A stretch of 64,000 nt of DNA from Streptomyces sp. NBC_01116. GTDB lineage: Bacteria; Actinomycetota; Actinomycetes; Streptomycetales; Streptomycetaceae. The stretch spans positions 6,123,501 to 6,187,500 of the forward strand of contig NZ_CP108644.1 in assembly GCF_041435495.1 (NCBI RefSeq), in the 5' to 3' direction. The notes under the pieces are model-generated. The model was given only the letters and a program-made list of their open reading frames with translations, was not told the origin of the DNA and searched no databases. Below are positions 8,801-16,424 of the stretch, piece by piece; the first letter of the stretch is position 1, and the number at the start of each line of letters is the position of its first letter. The position numbers and the translations under genes were made by a program.

Positions 8801-9091
8801 ATCGCGGTGCCCGCCATCGGCAAGCCCGGCTTCGTCACCTCCGTACGGGGCAAGGACTTCCCGCCCGGCGCGCCCGTCACCCTCAGCTGGAAGCCCGGGA
8901 TCACCGCGGCGGCGGCCCCGACCCGGCCGCCGGCCGACGGCACGTTCATCGCCCAGCTCCTCATCCTGGCCAAGGACCGGACCGGGCCGCGCACGATCAC
9001 CGCGAAGGGCCCCGGCTTCAGCCCGGTGACGACCGACTTCCTCGTGGTGCTCGGCACCATCACCCCGCCGGACGAGGTGATCCGCCGATGA
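5831..9091 (+). CDS. secreted TolB-like beta-propeller protein with DUF11 domains
   Basis: 1086 residues from GTG 5831, chosen because GAGGTGGG sits eight bases upstream; GTG 5798 would add 11 residues. A signal peptide or N-terminal membrane anchor covers residues 10-40 (AVVLLAPLLLVGSAAA). Residues ~60-690 contain PD40/TolB-type blades marked by SPDG motifs (LSPDGRTVVF, WSPDGTRIAY, FSPDGTRLAF, FSPDGLKVAF, WSPDGGKLLF). Then come a DUF11-like domain, a Pro/Thr-rich linker, a second DUF11-like domain and an Ig/TIG-like end. It overlaps the DUF4255 gene by ATGA. Proteins of this make-up accompany injection-system genes in actinomycetes; a wall-associated or binding role is inferred. Confidence 0.8.
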   Translation: MTGTAGPAKHSRLGRLTGAVVLLAPLLLVGSAAAPHGAAEAVAAVADAEPLQAGRVAFAGTEHRSLGRANDEDTTDPLFGDGPAHYDQDPSARGDVLVFTSLRDSARPQVYVRDTDGSVRRLTTDKDAAHPELSPDGRTVVFDSAEPGPGGTVQRDLWSIGVDGSDLRRLSDTPDNEESPTWSPDGTRIAYACDGDTLRGWQIFEQAVAGGPRTRISDGPAGDATEPSWNPVDDDARRGLVAYTLTTDPDPNVDDGTELRATQGLGTDRPLLAGAHAEWGTRSASWLPDGDDIVFLSPYHTCGCDDFDHVYRVTAFQDEAPDQLVNENREVGPPTWFGPAGTVVVPRITPDPETVEKPDELLAAAQIVTLQDVRQDGSDPRDLGFTILKEDPEARTNTDHAKNPLFRPRPGYDPWHERQNYTPDGRRIVVTRFEDGDAGRIERIWMTDADGRNAAPLPLDGREPGDWDTDPTFSPDGTRLAFTRTSPGGVGDAAGPSRILIADVATGAILDEIQPPEGQATGDDAQPTWSSDGVNLAFTRSRVINGNGANKHIWVVPLADLGRQRDLSATICPGDCEVIDDSPAFSPDGLKVAFNRKDGGGRVNHRAGVLIKPLRGGGCRVVLPSVQKDNPDGCDLPIPDTSVTGPHQPRDVAWSPDGGKLLFTSRREFPANSMEQLSVLDIASGDVAPLDNTHEGRQKEPSYQQSVDLTLTAPPTGDPVEVGSSTEVPITVTNRGPSPSPGTLLTVDAPPGVRLEELTTDAGTCAAGTPQCDLGIVPPGTDVTITARLTGVTTGDQRIDWSVTGAVLDPNPTDNATGTIVPVEDVPPPTPTPTPTPTPTTPSPTPTTPAPTPPPATTPPPPPAPAPPPPAPEAGPGVTVRAQPSPGYVGGKVVVTYTVRNGRNALATGLRLKLGLPGGIPAGPLPAGCAGGACTLPDLAPGASTVISVVLSPDKALRTTITAQLTTTGTDAGLRDNVSRIPLRILQPRIIAVPAIGKPGFVTSVRGKDFPPGAPVTLSWKPGITAAAAPTRPPADGTFIAQLLILAKDRTGPRTITAKGPGFSPVTTDFLVVLGTITPPDEVIRR

Positions 9092-9792
9092 TCCACGAAG
9101 TCGACGAGGGGCTGCGGCTGCTGCTGGTCGAGGCCGGTCTGGAGGACAGCGGCGTCGACCTGGTCTTCGACGCCCCGACGAAGGACTGGTCCGCGCGCCG
9201 CAACGCCCCGACCATCAGCGTCTTCCTGCACGGCATCCGCGAGGACGCGGGCAGGCGGCGCACCGGCACGGCCGGGACGCACGACGAGGAGGGCGTGGTC
9301 ACCGGCTGGCGCACCCCGCCGCGCTGGTTCGAGCTGACCTATCTGGTCACCGCCTGGACCAACCGTCCGCAGGACGAACACCGCCTGCTCTCCGAGGTGT
9401 TGAGAGCCCTCGTCCGCTCCGACGTGCTGCCCGCCCGGATGCACACCGGAAGCCTCGCCGAACTCGGCCTGACCGTGGAGCTGGAGGCGGCGGGACCGGG
9501 AGCCGGCGGACCGTCCGCCTCGGACGTCTGGTCCGCGCTCGGCGGCGAGCTGAAGGCCGCCATCGACCTGCGGGTCGTCGCCCCGCTGGCCGGGGAACGC
9601 ACCCCCGCGGGCCCGCCCGTCACCGAAGGACTCGTGATGAAGGCAGCACCCCACCTGGACGGCGACGACGGCGGCCCCGGCCGGCGCCTGCGCTACGACG
9701 GAGCGACCGACCCGGGCGGGCAGGGCTTCGCCGCCCCCCGGGAACGGCAGTTGCCGCCCGGCCGGCGCAAGCGGGGGAACGCCGCACGATGA
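9088..9792 (+). CDS. cis16: DUF4255 protein, contractile injection system Afp16/Pvc16-like
   Basis: 234 residues, coupled by ATGA overlaps to the genes on both sides. The N-terminal ~190 residues show the DUF4255 (Pvc16 N-terminal) pattern: MIHEVDEGLRLLL, then an APTISVFLHGIRED strand and a WFELTYLVTAWT core with DEHRLLSEVLRAL. Relatives Afp16 and Pvc16 act in tube or sheath termination and length control in extracellular contractile injection systems. The C-terminal ~45 residues are Pro/Arg/Gly-rich and look disordered. The ATPase partner follows directly, which supports the assignment, but no structural gene of such a system is visible here. Confidence 0.85.
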   Translation: MIHEVDEGLRLLLVEAGLEDSGVDLVFDAPTKDWSARRNAPTISVFLHGIREDAGRRRTGTAGTHDEEGVVTGWRTPPRWFELTYLVTAWTNRPQDEHRLLSEVLRALVRSDVLPARMHTGSLAELGLTVELEAAGPGAGGPSASDVWSALGGELKAAIDLRVVAPLAGERTPAGPPVTEGLVMKAAPHLDGDDGGPGRRLRYDGATDPGGQGFAAPRERQLPPGRRKRGNAAR

Positions 9793-11912
9793 CCCTGGCA
9801 CCACAGCAGCTCCACGCTCACGAGTCCCCGACCGGCGTCGGGGAACTCTGGGAGCGGCTCGGCCGCGTCGAGCTGCGGGTCCGGGAGGCCGTCGCGGCAC
9901 GCCGGGCCGTCGACCCGGACCCCGAGGACCCCTACCGGGGGCAGTACCTCACCCCCGAGGGCGCGGCACGGATCCTGGAGAGCCGCGACGCGTTCGCTCC
10001 CGTACCGGTGTACGAGGACGGGGCCGTGCCGGACGCCCCGGCCGGGAGCCGGCTCGGCCGGCTGGCGGAGCGCTTCGCTCTCGCGCCACTGGACGTCGAA
10101 CTCCTGCTGGTCGCCCTGGCCCCGGACATCGACACCCGGTTCGAGCGGCTCTACGGCTACCTCAACGACGACCTCACCCGCCGCCGGCCCACCATCGGCC
10201 TGGCCCTGGAGCTCTGCGGCCTGCCCGCGGCCGGCTCCGGCCGCTTCCGCTTCTCGCCGTCCGCCCCGCTCGTCGCGGGCGGACTGCTGGAGCTCGCGGA
10301 CGGCGAGCGCCCGCTGCTCTCCCGCACCCTGCGCGTACCGGACCGGGTCACGGCGCATCTCCTCGGCGACGACGGGACCGACGGCCGGCTGCGCGGCCTC
10401 GTCCAGGTGGCCGCGCCCCCCGGGGACCCGGACGAGCTCCCCGAGGTCTCCCGGATCGCGGCGGCCCTCGGCACGGGCAGCGGCCTGGTGCACCTGCTCG
10501 ACCGGGGCGGCGACCCGCGCGGCCTCGCGGTCGAGGCGCTGGCCGCCGCCGGCCGGCGCCCCCTGGTCGTCGACATCGCGGCGCTCGCCGCCGCCTCCGA
10601 ACCGGCCCCGCTCGTACGGGCCCTGGCGACCGAGGCCCGCCTCGGCCACTCCGGGGTGATCCTCGGTCCGCTCGAAACGCTCGCCCCCGAACGCCCCGAG
10701 GGGGCCCGGGTGCTCGGCTCCCTGTGCGCGGCGCTCGGCTCCACGCCCCTGATCGCGTACGGGAAGAAGAACTGGGACCCGTTGTGGACGGCGGAGAGCC
10801 CGGTGCCCGTCACCGTCCCGCCCCCCGGCCCCGAAGGCGCCGGGCGCCAGTGGCGGCGCGCGCTCGCCGAAGCGGGCCGGACGGTCGGCCTGCCCGCCGC
10901 CCACGCCCGCGCCGACGACGCCCTCATCGAGTCCGCCGCCGCCTACCGGCTCGACTCCGGCCAACTGCGCAGGGCGGCGACCGTCGCGTCGCGGCTGGCC
11001 GTCCTCGGGCAGCGGCCGGTGACCCCGGAGGACCTGCGGACGGCGGTCCGCGCCCAGAACGGCGCGGGCCTGGAACGGCTCGCCCGCCGCATCGAGCCCG
11101 CGGTCGGCTGGGACGACCTGGTGCTGCCCCCGGCGACCCGCACCCAGCTCGGCGAACTGGCCCTGCGCGCCCGCCACCGCGAGACGGTGCTCGGGCAGTG
11201 GCGGATGCGGCCGGGCGGCGGCCGGGGGAGGGGCGTCATCGCCCTGTTCGCCGGGGAGTCCGGCACCGGCAAGACCATGTCCGCCGAGGTGATCGCCGCC
11301 GAACTGGGCATGGAGCTCTACGTCGTGGACCTGTCCACGGTGGTGGACAAGTACATCGGGGAGACCGAGAAGAACCTGGAGCGGATCTTCGTCGAGGCGT
11401 CCGACGTCAACGGCATCCTCCTGTTCGACGAGGCCGACGCGATCTTCGGCAAGCGGTCCCAGGTCAAGGACGCGCACGACAAGCACGCCAACATGGAGTC
11501 GGCCTACCTCCTCCAGCGCATGGAGTCCTTCGACGGCATCGCCGTGCTCACCACCAATCTGCGGGCCAACCTCGACGAGGCGTTCACCCGCCGCCTCGAC
11601 GTGATCGCCGAGTTCCCGATGCCCGACGCCCGGCAGCGCCTGGCCCTGTGGGACCGCTGTCTGGGCCCGGCGATCCCGCGCGACGCGGCGCTCGACCTGG
11701 AGTTCTGCGCGGACCGCTTCGAGCTGGCCGGCGGGTCGATCCGGGCCTGCGCGGTGACCGCCGCCTACCTCGCGGCCGAGTCGGAGGCCCCGCTGACCAT
11801 GGACCAGCTCGTCACGTCGGTGCTCCAGGAGTACCGCAAGCTCGGACGGCTGGTGCTGGAGAGCGAGTTCGGACCGTGGCTGGCGAAGGAGCGGGCGCGC
11901 GGCGGGCGGTAG
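9789..11912 (+). CDS. cis15: AAA+ ATPase of contractile injection system (Afp15-like)
   Basis: 707 residues. The N-terminal ~430 residues are a helical, winged-helix-like region seen in injection-system ATPases. The AAA+ core follows with Walker A GESGTGKT (residues 489-496), Walker B LLFDEAD (544-550), a sensor stretch LTTNLRANLDEAF and the arginine-finger area TRRLDVIAEF. In Afp/PVC-type systems this ATPase is cytosolic and serves assembly or disassembly. Its start overlaps the DUF4255 stop as ATGA. Sheath, tube and baseplate genes are absent downstream; they may lie upstream of the window or elsewhere. Confidence 0.9.
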   Translation: MTLAPQQLHAHESPTGVGELWERLGRVELRVREAVAARRAVDPDPEDPYRGQYLTPEGAARILESRDAFAPVPVYEDGAVPDAPAGSRLGRLAERFALAPLDVELLLVALAPDIDTRFERLYGYLNDDLTRRRPTIGLALELCGLPAAGSGRFRFSPSAPLVAGGLLELADGERPLLSRTLRVPDRVTAHLLGDDGTDGRLRGLVQVAAPPGDPDELPEVSRIAAALGTGSGLVHLLDRGGDPRGLAVEALAAAGRRPLVVDIAALAAASEPAPLVRALATEARLGHSGVILGPLETLAPERPEGARVLGSLCAALGSTPLIAYGKKNWDPLWTAESPVPVTVPPPGPEGAGRQWRRALAEAGRTVGLPAAHARADDALIESAAAYRLDSGQLRRAATVASRLAVLGQRPVTPEDLRTAVRAQNGAGLERLARRIEPAVGWDDLVLPPATRTQLGELALRARHRETVLGQWRMRPGGGRGRGVIALFAGESGTGKTMSAEVIAAELGMELYVVDLSTVVDKYIGETEKNLERIFVEASDVNGILLFDEADAIFGKRSQVKDAHDKHANMESAYLLQRMESFDGIAVLTTNLRANLDEAFTRRLDVIAEFPMPDARQRLALWDRCLGPAIPRDAALDLEFCADRFELAGGSIRACAVTAAYLAAESEAPLTMDQLVTSVLQEYRKLGRLVLESEFGPWLAKERARGGR

Positions 11913-12061
11913 CGGAGGCCGGGCCGGTTCGCTCGGGGCGGCAGGCGGGCCCGTCCGGTGTGACCTCGACGGCTGACCCCGTCGCGGGCGCTGCGTGGAC
12001 TTTCGGACAATCCCGGCCGGTCTTCTGCCCTTGCCTGCCGGGGCCGCCCTTCTCTCCTATG

Positions 12062-12079
12062 CTCTACATGTCTGTAGAG
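12062..12079 (+). promoter_or_regulatory. perfect palindrome, probable operator
   Basis: CTCTACA-TGTC-TGTAGAG is a perfect seven-base inverted repeat around four bases. It overlaps a -10-like TATGCT at 12058-12063. The site sits 49 bp upstream of the GTG of the small helix-hairpin-helix gene, a natural place for a repressor. Confidence 0.55.
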
Positions 12080-12087
12080 ATGGATGG

Positions 12088-12109
12088 GCGCGCTCCGTGG
12101 GGAGCGCGC
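12088..12109 (+). promoter_or_regulatory. 5'-leader hairpin
   Basis: GCGCGCTCC-GTGG-GGAGCGCGC is a perfect nine-base stem with a four-base loop, ending 18 bases before the GTG at 12128 and just upstream of the AAGGGG ribosome-binding site. It may protect the mRNA or modulate translation. Confidence 0.5.
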
Positions 12110-12127
12110 GACGAGAAGGGGACGAAC

Positions 12128-12346
12128 GTGGCTTCGATCGATCTGGGCAACGTGCTGGACAAGGCGTGGGCGGACAAGAGCGTGCCCGAGGTGCTGGCGG
12201 CGCCGGTGTCGGCGCTCAAGGGGGTCTCGGACCGGCAGGGCGCCCTCCTCGAGGAGGCGTTCGGCGTCAAGACCGTGGCCGACCTCGCGGACCTGAAGTA
12301 CGTCGGCTGGGCGCAGGCCCTGGCGGCACTGGACGCGGCGAAGTAG
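12128..12346 (+). CDS. small helix-hairpin-helix-like conserved protein
   Basis: 72 residues from GTG 12128, with GAGAAGGGGACG upstream. The sequence MASIDLGNVLDKAWADKS begins a pattern I associate with a small conserved Streptomyces protein. Residues ~25-60 (SALKGVSDRQ, then ALLEEAFGVKTVADLADL) resemble a helix-hairpin-helix fold as found in DNA-binding or DUF4332-like proteins. Function unknown. It lies 215 bp after the injection-system ATPase behind its own operator-like palindrome and leader hairpin, so it is probably an independent unit. Confidence 0.75.
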   Translation: MASIDLGNVLDKAWADKSVPEVLAAPVSALKGVSDRQGALLEEAFGVKTVADLADLKYVGWAQALAALDAAK

Positions 12347-12658
12347 GGCCCCGGCGGGCGAGCCGGTGCCGCGGACGGACGGGGCCCGCCCGTGGCACCG
12401 CGCTCGTACGGGAATCGGAGGCCCAGGGCGACGGGGAGGGGGCCCTGACGCCCGTGCAGCGCCTCCATCGCGACAACGAGGGGGTGCGCGGCCACGACCC
12501 CGGTCGCGGTCGTCCGGACCCTCACCGTGGAGCGCGCGGACAGGTGTCCCTCGACCGGGTCGGCGAGGAGCTCGCTCGCTTCGCCCTCGGCACGCGTCCC
12601 GCCGCTGCCCTGGTGTCCTGCACCTGAAGTCATGGCGTCGAGTTGCTGTGGTTCCAGG
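12347..12658. other. gene-poor stretch with possible minus-strand remnant
   Basis: No confident gene. On the minus strand, about 12397-12633 encodes a GC3-rich frame (for example VVAAHPLVVAMEALHGRQG) that may be the remnant of a lost gene; I do not recognise it. A weak stem GGCGGGC/GCCCGCC (12353-12390) lies just after the preceding gene and might terminate it. Confidence 0.25.
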
Positions 12659-12745
12659 ATGTCGCTTTCGGGACGCCCTTCCGTCGAGTTTGTGTTGACC
12701 GCTGACGAGCGTGAACAGCTGGTGCGCTGGTCGCGGCAGCCGTAG
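12659..12745 (+). pseudogene. IS630-family transposase remnant (N-terminal 28 codons)
   Basis: Beginning at ATG 12659 the product MSLSGRPSVEFVLTADEREQ continues to LVRWSRQP and then meets a stop. This matches the usual start of IS630-type transposases of actinomycetes, in which the helix-turn-helix region should follow. Everything beyond residue 28 is missing, so the element is dead. It marks the left edge of a stretch with atypical codon use. Confidence 0.65.
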
Positions 12746-12969
12746 TCAGCGGCGGCCCCAGAAGTGGATGACGTGTTGATGGGGCAGACCGCAGGTCATT
12801 GCGGGTCAACCCTTCCCCTCAGGGGAGTTGCCCCCACGCTTCCCGGTTGAGGGGTCGGGTAGGTCTTGTGATGACGGCTGCGCCAGGACGCGGCCCGCGC
12901 TACCCTCGCGATGGGTGTGACGACGGTCACTGGAGCGACGTCGTGGCGTACGGGGACGGGGCAGAGGCG

Positions 12970-13512
12970 ATGAAATCGGTAGCACGAGCCATGCGGGATA
13001 CGTCCGGCGTGGATGAGTTGGCCCGTGGCGTGGTGCAGCGCATCGCACCACACGAGATTTCTCGATTTCCTTCTGTAGCCAGGACGTTCCACGCGGCCTC
13101 AGGGCGTCAAGTGCGCCGGGCGGCGCGGCGGAACGAGCCGCTCGGCATTGGCGCTGATGGTGTGACGACCATGCTGAGCCTGGCGGTGCTGTACATCGTC
13201 GCCAAGCTGGCCGACTCCGTGCTCGAAGAGGCTGCCACTTCCTTGGCCGGCCGCATGCGTGCGTGGGCAGGGCGAGTTTTCCGGCGCGGTAGCCCGTCCC
13301 TGGAGGGGGAAGCGGAGTGGATGCCGGGACCTGAACAGCTGGCGACCATCCGGGTGGTCGCGGGCAGTGAGGCTCGTAGGCTGGGACTGACGGCCGAACA
13401 GGCCGAGTTGGTCGCCGCTGGAATCGTCGCAGAGCTGGCGACACGCACGGCTGCCACCGGTACGAACCCAGCCCGCGCGGCCGACGACGACGGCGGTGAT
13501 GAGCGCGGCTGA
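12970..13512 (+). CDS. hypothetical protein, probable single membrane segment
   Basis: 180 residues from ATG 12970 (CAGAGG just upstream; GTG 12943 is an alternative). I recognise no family. It has a basic N-terminal half (GRQVRRAARRNEP), one hydrophobic segment around residues 62-75 (TTMLSLAVLYIVAKLAD), a basic stretch and an acidic helical C-terminus (RLGLTAEQAELVAAGIVAEL). The last 14 bases overlap the metallopeptidase gene, implying coupled expression. Codon third positions are less GC-biased than in neighbouring core genes. It may be an adaptor or regulator of the peptidase. Confidence 0.6.
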   Translation: MKSVARAMRDTSGVDELARGVVQRIAPHEISRFPSVARTFHAASGRQVRRAARRNEPLGIGADGVTTMLSLAVLYIVAKLADSVLEEAATSLAGRMRAWAGRVFRRGSPSLEGEAEWMPGPEQLATIRVVAGSEARRLGLTAEQAELVAAGIVAELATRTAATGTNPARAADDDGGDERG

Positions 13513-16054
13513 CCTTCCTGGCACGTCGCGGAACCGTTTGCCTGCGTCGTTGGTCTCCGGGACGACACTCCGCTTCGTTCTGCTCGCGGCCATCCCCTCG
13601 GCGTTCATGATGTCCCTGGCCGACAATGTTGCGGATGTCTTCCAGCCCGTCAGCGACGCCGCCGTGGCGGCGGACGAGAGGTGCCAGACCGAGCAGTACC
13701 GCCAGATCGGGAAGGTGAACTGGGCAAACGTCGACCAGCCGACCGCACTACCCGAGTGCGGCAGCCCGCCACACAACTTCGCGGGATGGTCGCTGGTTGC
13801 TCTGGTGATGTTCTGGGTGGCGATGGGCCTGGCCGTGTGGTGGCTGCCGGCCTGGCGCATCCGGCGCCGCCGATATGAGGAGATCGGCCGCGTCGTACCG
13901 TCGAGAATCGCGTCGGACGGGGCGCTCCCGGGCGGTGGGGACCTGCTGGCGTTACTGGCCCGGCTCCAGCTCGGCACCGACGTCGCGGTCCCCGTGACGT
14001 ACCTGCTCGACCCGCTTGACCCGCGCTGCTCGGCCCTTGCCTTCGGACGGCCGGGGCGTCGGTTCATTGTGCTCTCCGGCGGCCTGGAGACTCTGTCGCG
14101 GGGTGACCCGGTGGCCTTTCGCGTGGTACTGCTGCACGAGCTGGCGCATATTCACAACCGCGACCTCGACAGGGGATTCCTCACCATTGTGATGTGGCGC
14201 TTCTTCATGCCGCTGCTGGTGTTCAACATCCTGACGAACCCCCTTCTTGTGCCTGGGTTCCAGGGGGCCACCCCGGACAGTGCTCTCGTCGCCTATGCGT
14301 TCGCCGGCTCGGCCTTACAGATCGTCCTCGCCGTGACGGCTCCGCTGCTGCGCAACTCGGTTCTGCGCAGCCGTGAGTTGTTCGCGGACGCACAGGTGTA
14401 CCGGTGGGGTGTGGACGTGGCGCACACGGACGCGATGCTCGCGACGTACTTCCCGAGCATCCGGAGGCGGTGGCCCGAGGTGCTGCGCGTGCATCCGTCG
14501 CCCCAGCGCCGTCGTGCCGTATTGCACGACAGCCGTCTGCTGGGGACTACGAGTGTGTGGGACTGGGGCGCGGTGGGGTTGGGCGCGGTGATCCTCCACT
14601 GGAGCGTGCTGGGGTCGTGGCCGGGCGGCTCGCTCATTGTCCAGGGAGTGGGGATCGCGGCAGCTGGGGTCTTCATCACGGTCGCCGTATGGGCGGCGAC
14701 GTGGCAGGACACTGTACGAGAGGGGGCTCCCCAGTGGCAGGTCCCGGGTCGTCGTGCGGTCGGCGTCGGCCTGGGGCTGGGCCTGGCGGTGGGTAGCAGT
14801 CTGTTTCCGACCACCGTCGCCGCGCTTTTCCATGTGGGCGACTCGGTGTGGGGACAGTTCTTTGCGTGGCTTCCCTTGATGCTGCTGTTCGCGTGGGCGG
14901 TGCGACGCTGGCTGGGCGCGGTGGTGGCTGCGTGGGCGGACGCGGTGGGCGCGCGGGAGGGGTGGGCGGCGAAGAGGGTGTTGTGGACGGTCCTGGGGGT
15001 GGCGTCCGTCCTGGTATCCGTTGGGTTGGCCTATCTCAGCCTGGGGCGCTGGGTTGCGACGTACATGCCGATGCTTGGCGGTGAAGCTGGAGCATTCAGC
15101 GGCTTCGCAACCCTTGTCGCACTGCCTGTGCTGTTCGCGTTCTTTCCCGCTCTGGCTCTCCCGATGCTGCTCGCGGGGGCTGTGCTGCCGCTCGCCGGGT
15201 CGGGTTCGGCGAGTCTCGGACAGGCTCTCCGCAAGGGACTGTGGTGCGGGCTAGTGGCCGCCGTGCCGGCTGTCTGCCTCACCGTGTACGGCGCCAGGGC
15301 GGGCATGGTCATCGCCGTCGTCATGCTGGTGCAGGTCGGCTGCGCGGTAAATGTGGCCCGCACTACGGATCGCCGAGGCCACCCGCTCCCCGTGGCCGCC
15401 GCCATAGTCGCGGCCTTCGTCGCCGGTGTCGTAGGCAACCTGAGCTGCCTGGCGGTCGGGGCCCGGTACAGCGTTGCCCTCGGCGTCACCCTCGGCGTCA
15501 TCGTCGGCAGTGTGTCAGCCGCAGTCGCGCTGGGAATTCGGCGCCGCCGGGCCCAGAGGGCCGGTGCTGGGCGCCCGCGCATACACAAACCGTCGGCGGC
15601 CCACGGTCCGAGCCCGAGCCAGGGACCATGGAAGTTGACTTGGGGGCGCCGTAAGGGGCTGTGGTACGGCGTGGGGGCAGCCTTGACAGCTGTACTGCTC
15701 GTGCCGTTCGGCTCGTTGCACGTCGTATGGGGTGTCGTCGTGCTGGCACAGGCCGTCTGCGCGACGCGCGTCGCCCTTACCGTGGGCCGGGAGCCGCGTC
15801 CCGTGGCAGCGGCTGCTTACGCTGCACTCGCCGCCGGACTCATCGGATATCTGGGCTTCTTTGCGATCTTGGCCGCAGTGACGCTGCCCAGCTTGGCGAG
15901 CACGAGGTCGGACTACAGCTGGGGCGCGATTGCTATGGGCCTCACCTTCGTGCTTGGCGTTGCTGTCGGGTTCGGCGTCGCCGCCGGCGGCGTGTCGGCG
16001 TCCGTTGCGCTGGGCGTTCATCGCCGCCGAGCTCAGCGATCCAGTGTCCAGTAA
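13499..16054 (+). CDS. large membrane M48-type metallopeptidase
   Basis: 851 residues from ATG 13499 (GTG 13496 would add one residue). A hydrophobic segment lies near residue 20 and another at ~100-120. The zinc-peptidase core contains HELAHIHNRDLD, with the HExxH motif, around residues 215-226, typical of M48 (HtpX/Ste24-like) enzymes, and a following Glu in RELFADAQV. The C-terminal ~500 residues are almost all membrane helices. Residues ~579-690 and ~717-851 are two copies of one module: both start KGLW and end VALG(I/V)xRRRAQR. Codon bias is relaxed, which suggests transfer. The substrate is unknown. Confidence 0.8.
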   Translation: MSAADLPGTSRNRLPASLVSGTTLRFVLLAAIPSAFMMSLADNVADVFQPVSDAAVAADERCQTEQYRQIGKVNWANVDQPTALPECGSPPHNFAGWSLVALVMFWVAMGLAVWWLPAWRIRRRRYEEIGRVVPSRIASDGALPGGGDLLALLARLQLGTDVAVPVTYLLDPLDPRCSALAFGRPGRRFIVLSGGLETLSRGDPVAFRVVLLHELAHIHNRDLDRGFLTIVMWRFFMPLLVFNILTNPLLVPGFQGATPDSALVAYAFAGSALQIVLAVTAPLLRNSVLRSRELFADAQVYRWGVDVAHTDAMLATYFPSIRRRWPEVLRVHPSPQRRRAVLHDSRLLGTTSVWDWGAVGLGAVILHWSVLGSWPGGSLIVQGVGIAAAGVFITVAVWAATWQDTVREGAPQWQVPGRRAVGVGLGLGLAVGSSLFPTTVAALFHVGDSVWGQFFAWLPLMLLFAWAVRRWLGAVVAAWADAVGAREGWAAKRVLWTVLGVASVLVSVGLAYLSLGRWVATYMPMLGGEAGAFSGFATLVALPVLFAFFPALALPMLLAGAVLPLAGSGSASLGQALRKGLWCGLVAAVPAVCLTVYGARAGMVIAVVMLVQVGCAVNVARTTDRRGHPLPVAAAIVAAFVAGVVGNLSCLAVGARYSVALGVTLGVIVGSVSAAVALGIRRRRAQRAGAGRPRIHKPSAAHGPSPSQGPWKLTWGRRKGLWYGVGAALTAVLLVPFGSLHVVWGVVVLAQAVCATRVALTVGREPRPVAAAAYAALAAGLIGYLGFFAILAAVTLPSLASTRSDYSWGAIAMGLTFVLGVAVGFGVAAGGVSASVALGVHRRRAQRSSVQ

Positions 16055-16375
16055 ATGCTGCGCATCCGGTCGGCAGCGCTGCGGTGACTGGCGGGATCTG
16101 GTGGTTCCAGTCCCGGTAGTTCCTGCCGGCCCGTGCGGAAGCAGCCGTCGACGGGCCTGGGAGCCGGTGTTTCGCAATCCATGTCCACCCGCGGTCTCGA
16201 CCAGTGCCTGGAGCGCGTGCGGCGGTTGCGAGACCCTGACCGCCACGTCAGACGGCGCACGAAGTTGGCATCGCCGCTCCACCAGCGCGAGCAGATGTTC
16301 ACTGACAGCCGTGCGAAGACGCGCTCCGGTGTACAGACGCCCTTTCCAGGGACTTTCCGCCGCGTAGGCAGGGAA
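16055..16375. other. gene-free stretch at island right edge
   Basis: No gene I can support lies between the metallopeptidase stop and the sdaA terminator. Short open frames on both strands show no recognisable domain. Base composition is more like the island than like sdaA, so this is probably degraded foreign DNA. Confidence 0.4.
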
Positions 16376-16418
16376 GGCCCTGCCAGCGCTGAAAGAGGCG
16401 AACGCGCTGGTCAGGGCC
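16376..16418 (-). terminator. sdaA terminator
   Basis: GGCCCTG and CAGCGC pair with GCGCTG and CAGGGCC, separated by a small internal loop and a 14-base apical loop. It lies seven bases beyond the sdaA stop on the minus strand. Confidence 0.7.
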
Positions 16419-16424
16419 GTCCGC

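Noticed and set aside
12397..12633. Minus-strand GC3-rich frame before the IS630 remnant
   Set aside because: Looks coding by composition but matches no family I know and lacks clear start signals; kept only as a note in the gap entry.
12649..16110. TGGTTCCAG at both edges (12649-12657 and 16102-16110) as island attachment repeats
   Set aside because: Nine bases over 3.4 kb can occur by chance, and no integrase or tRNA gene is present.
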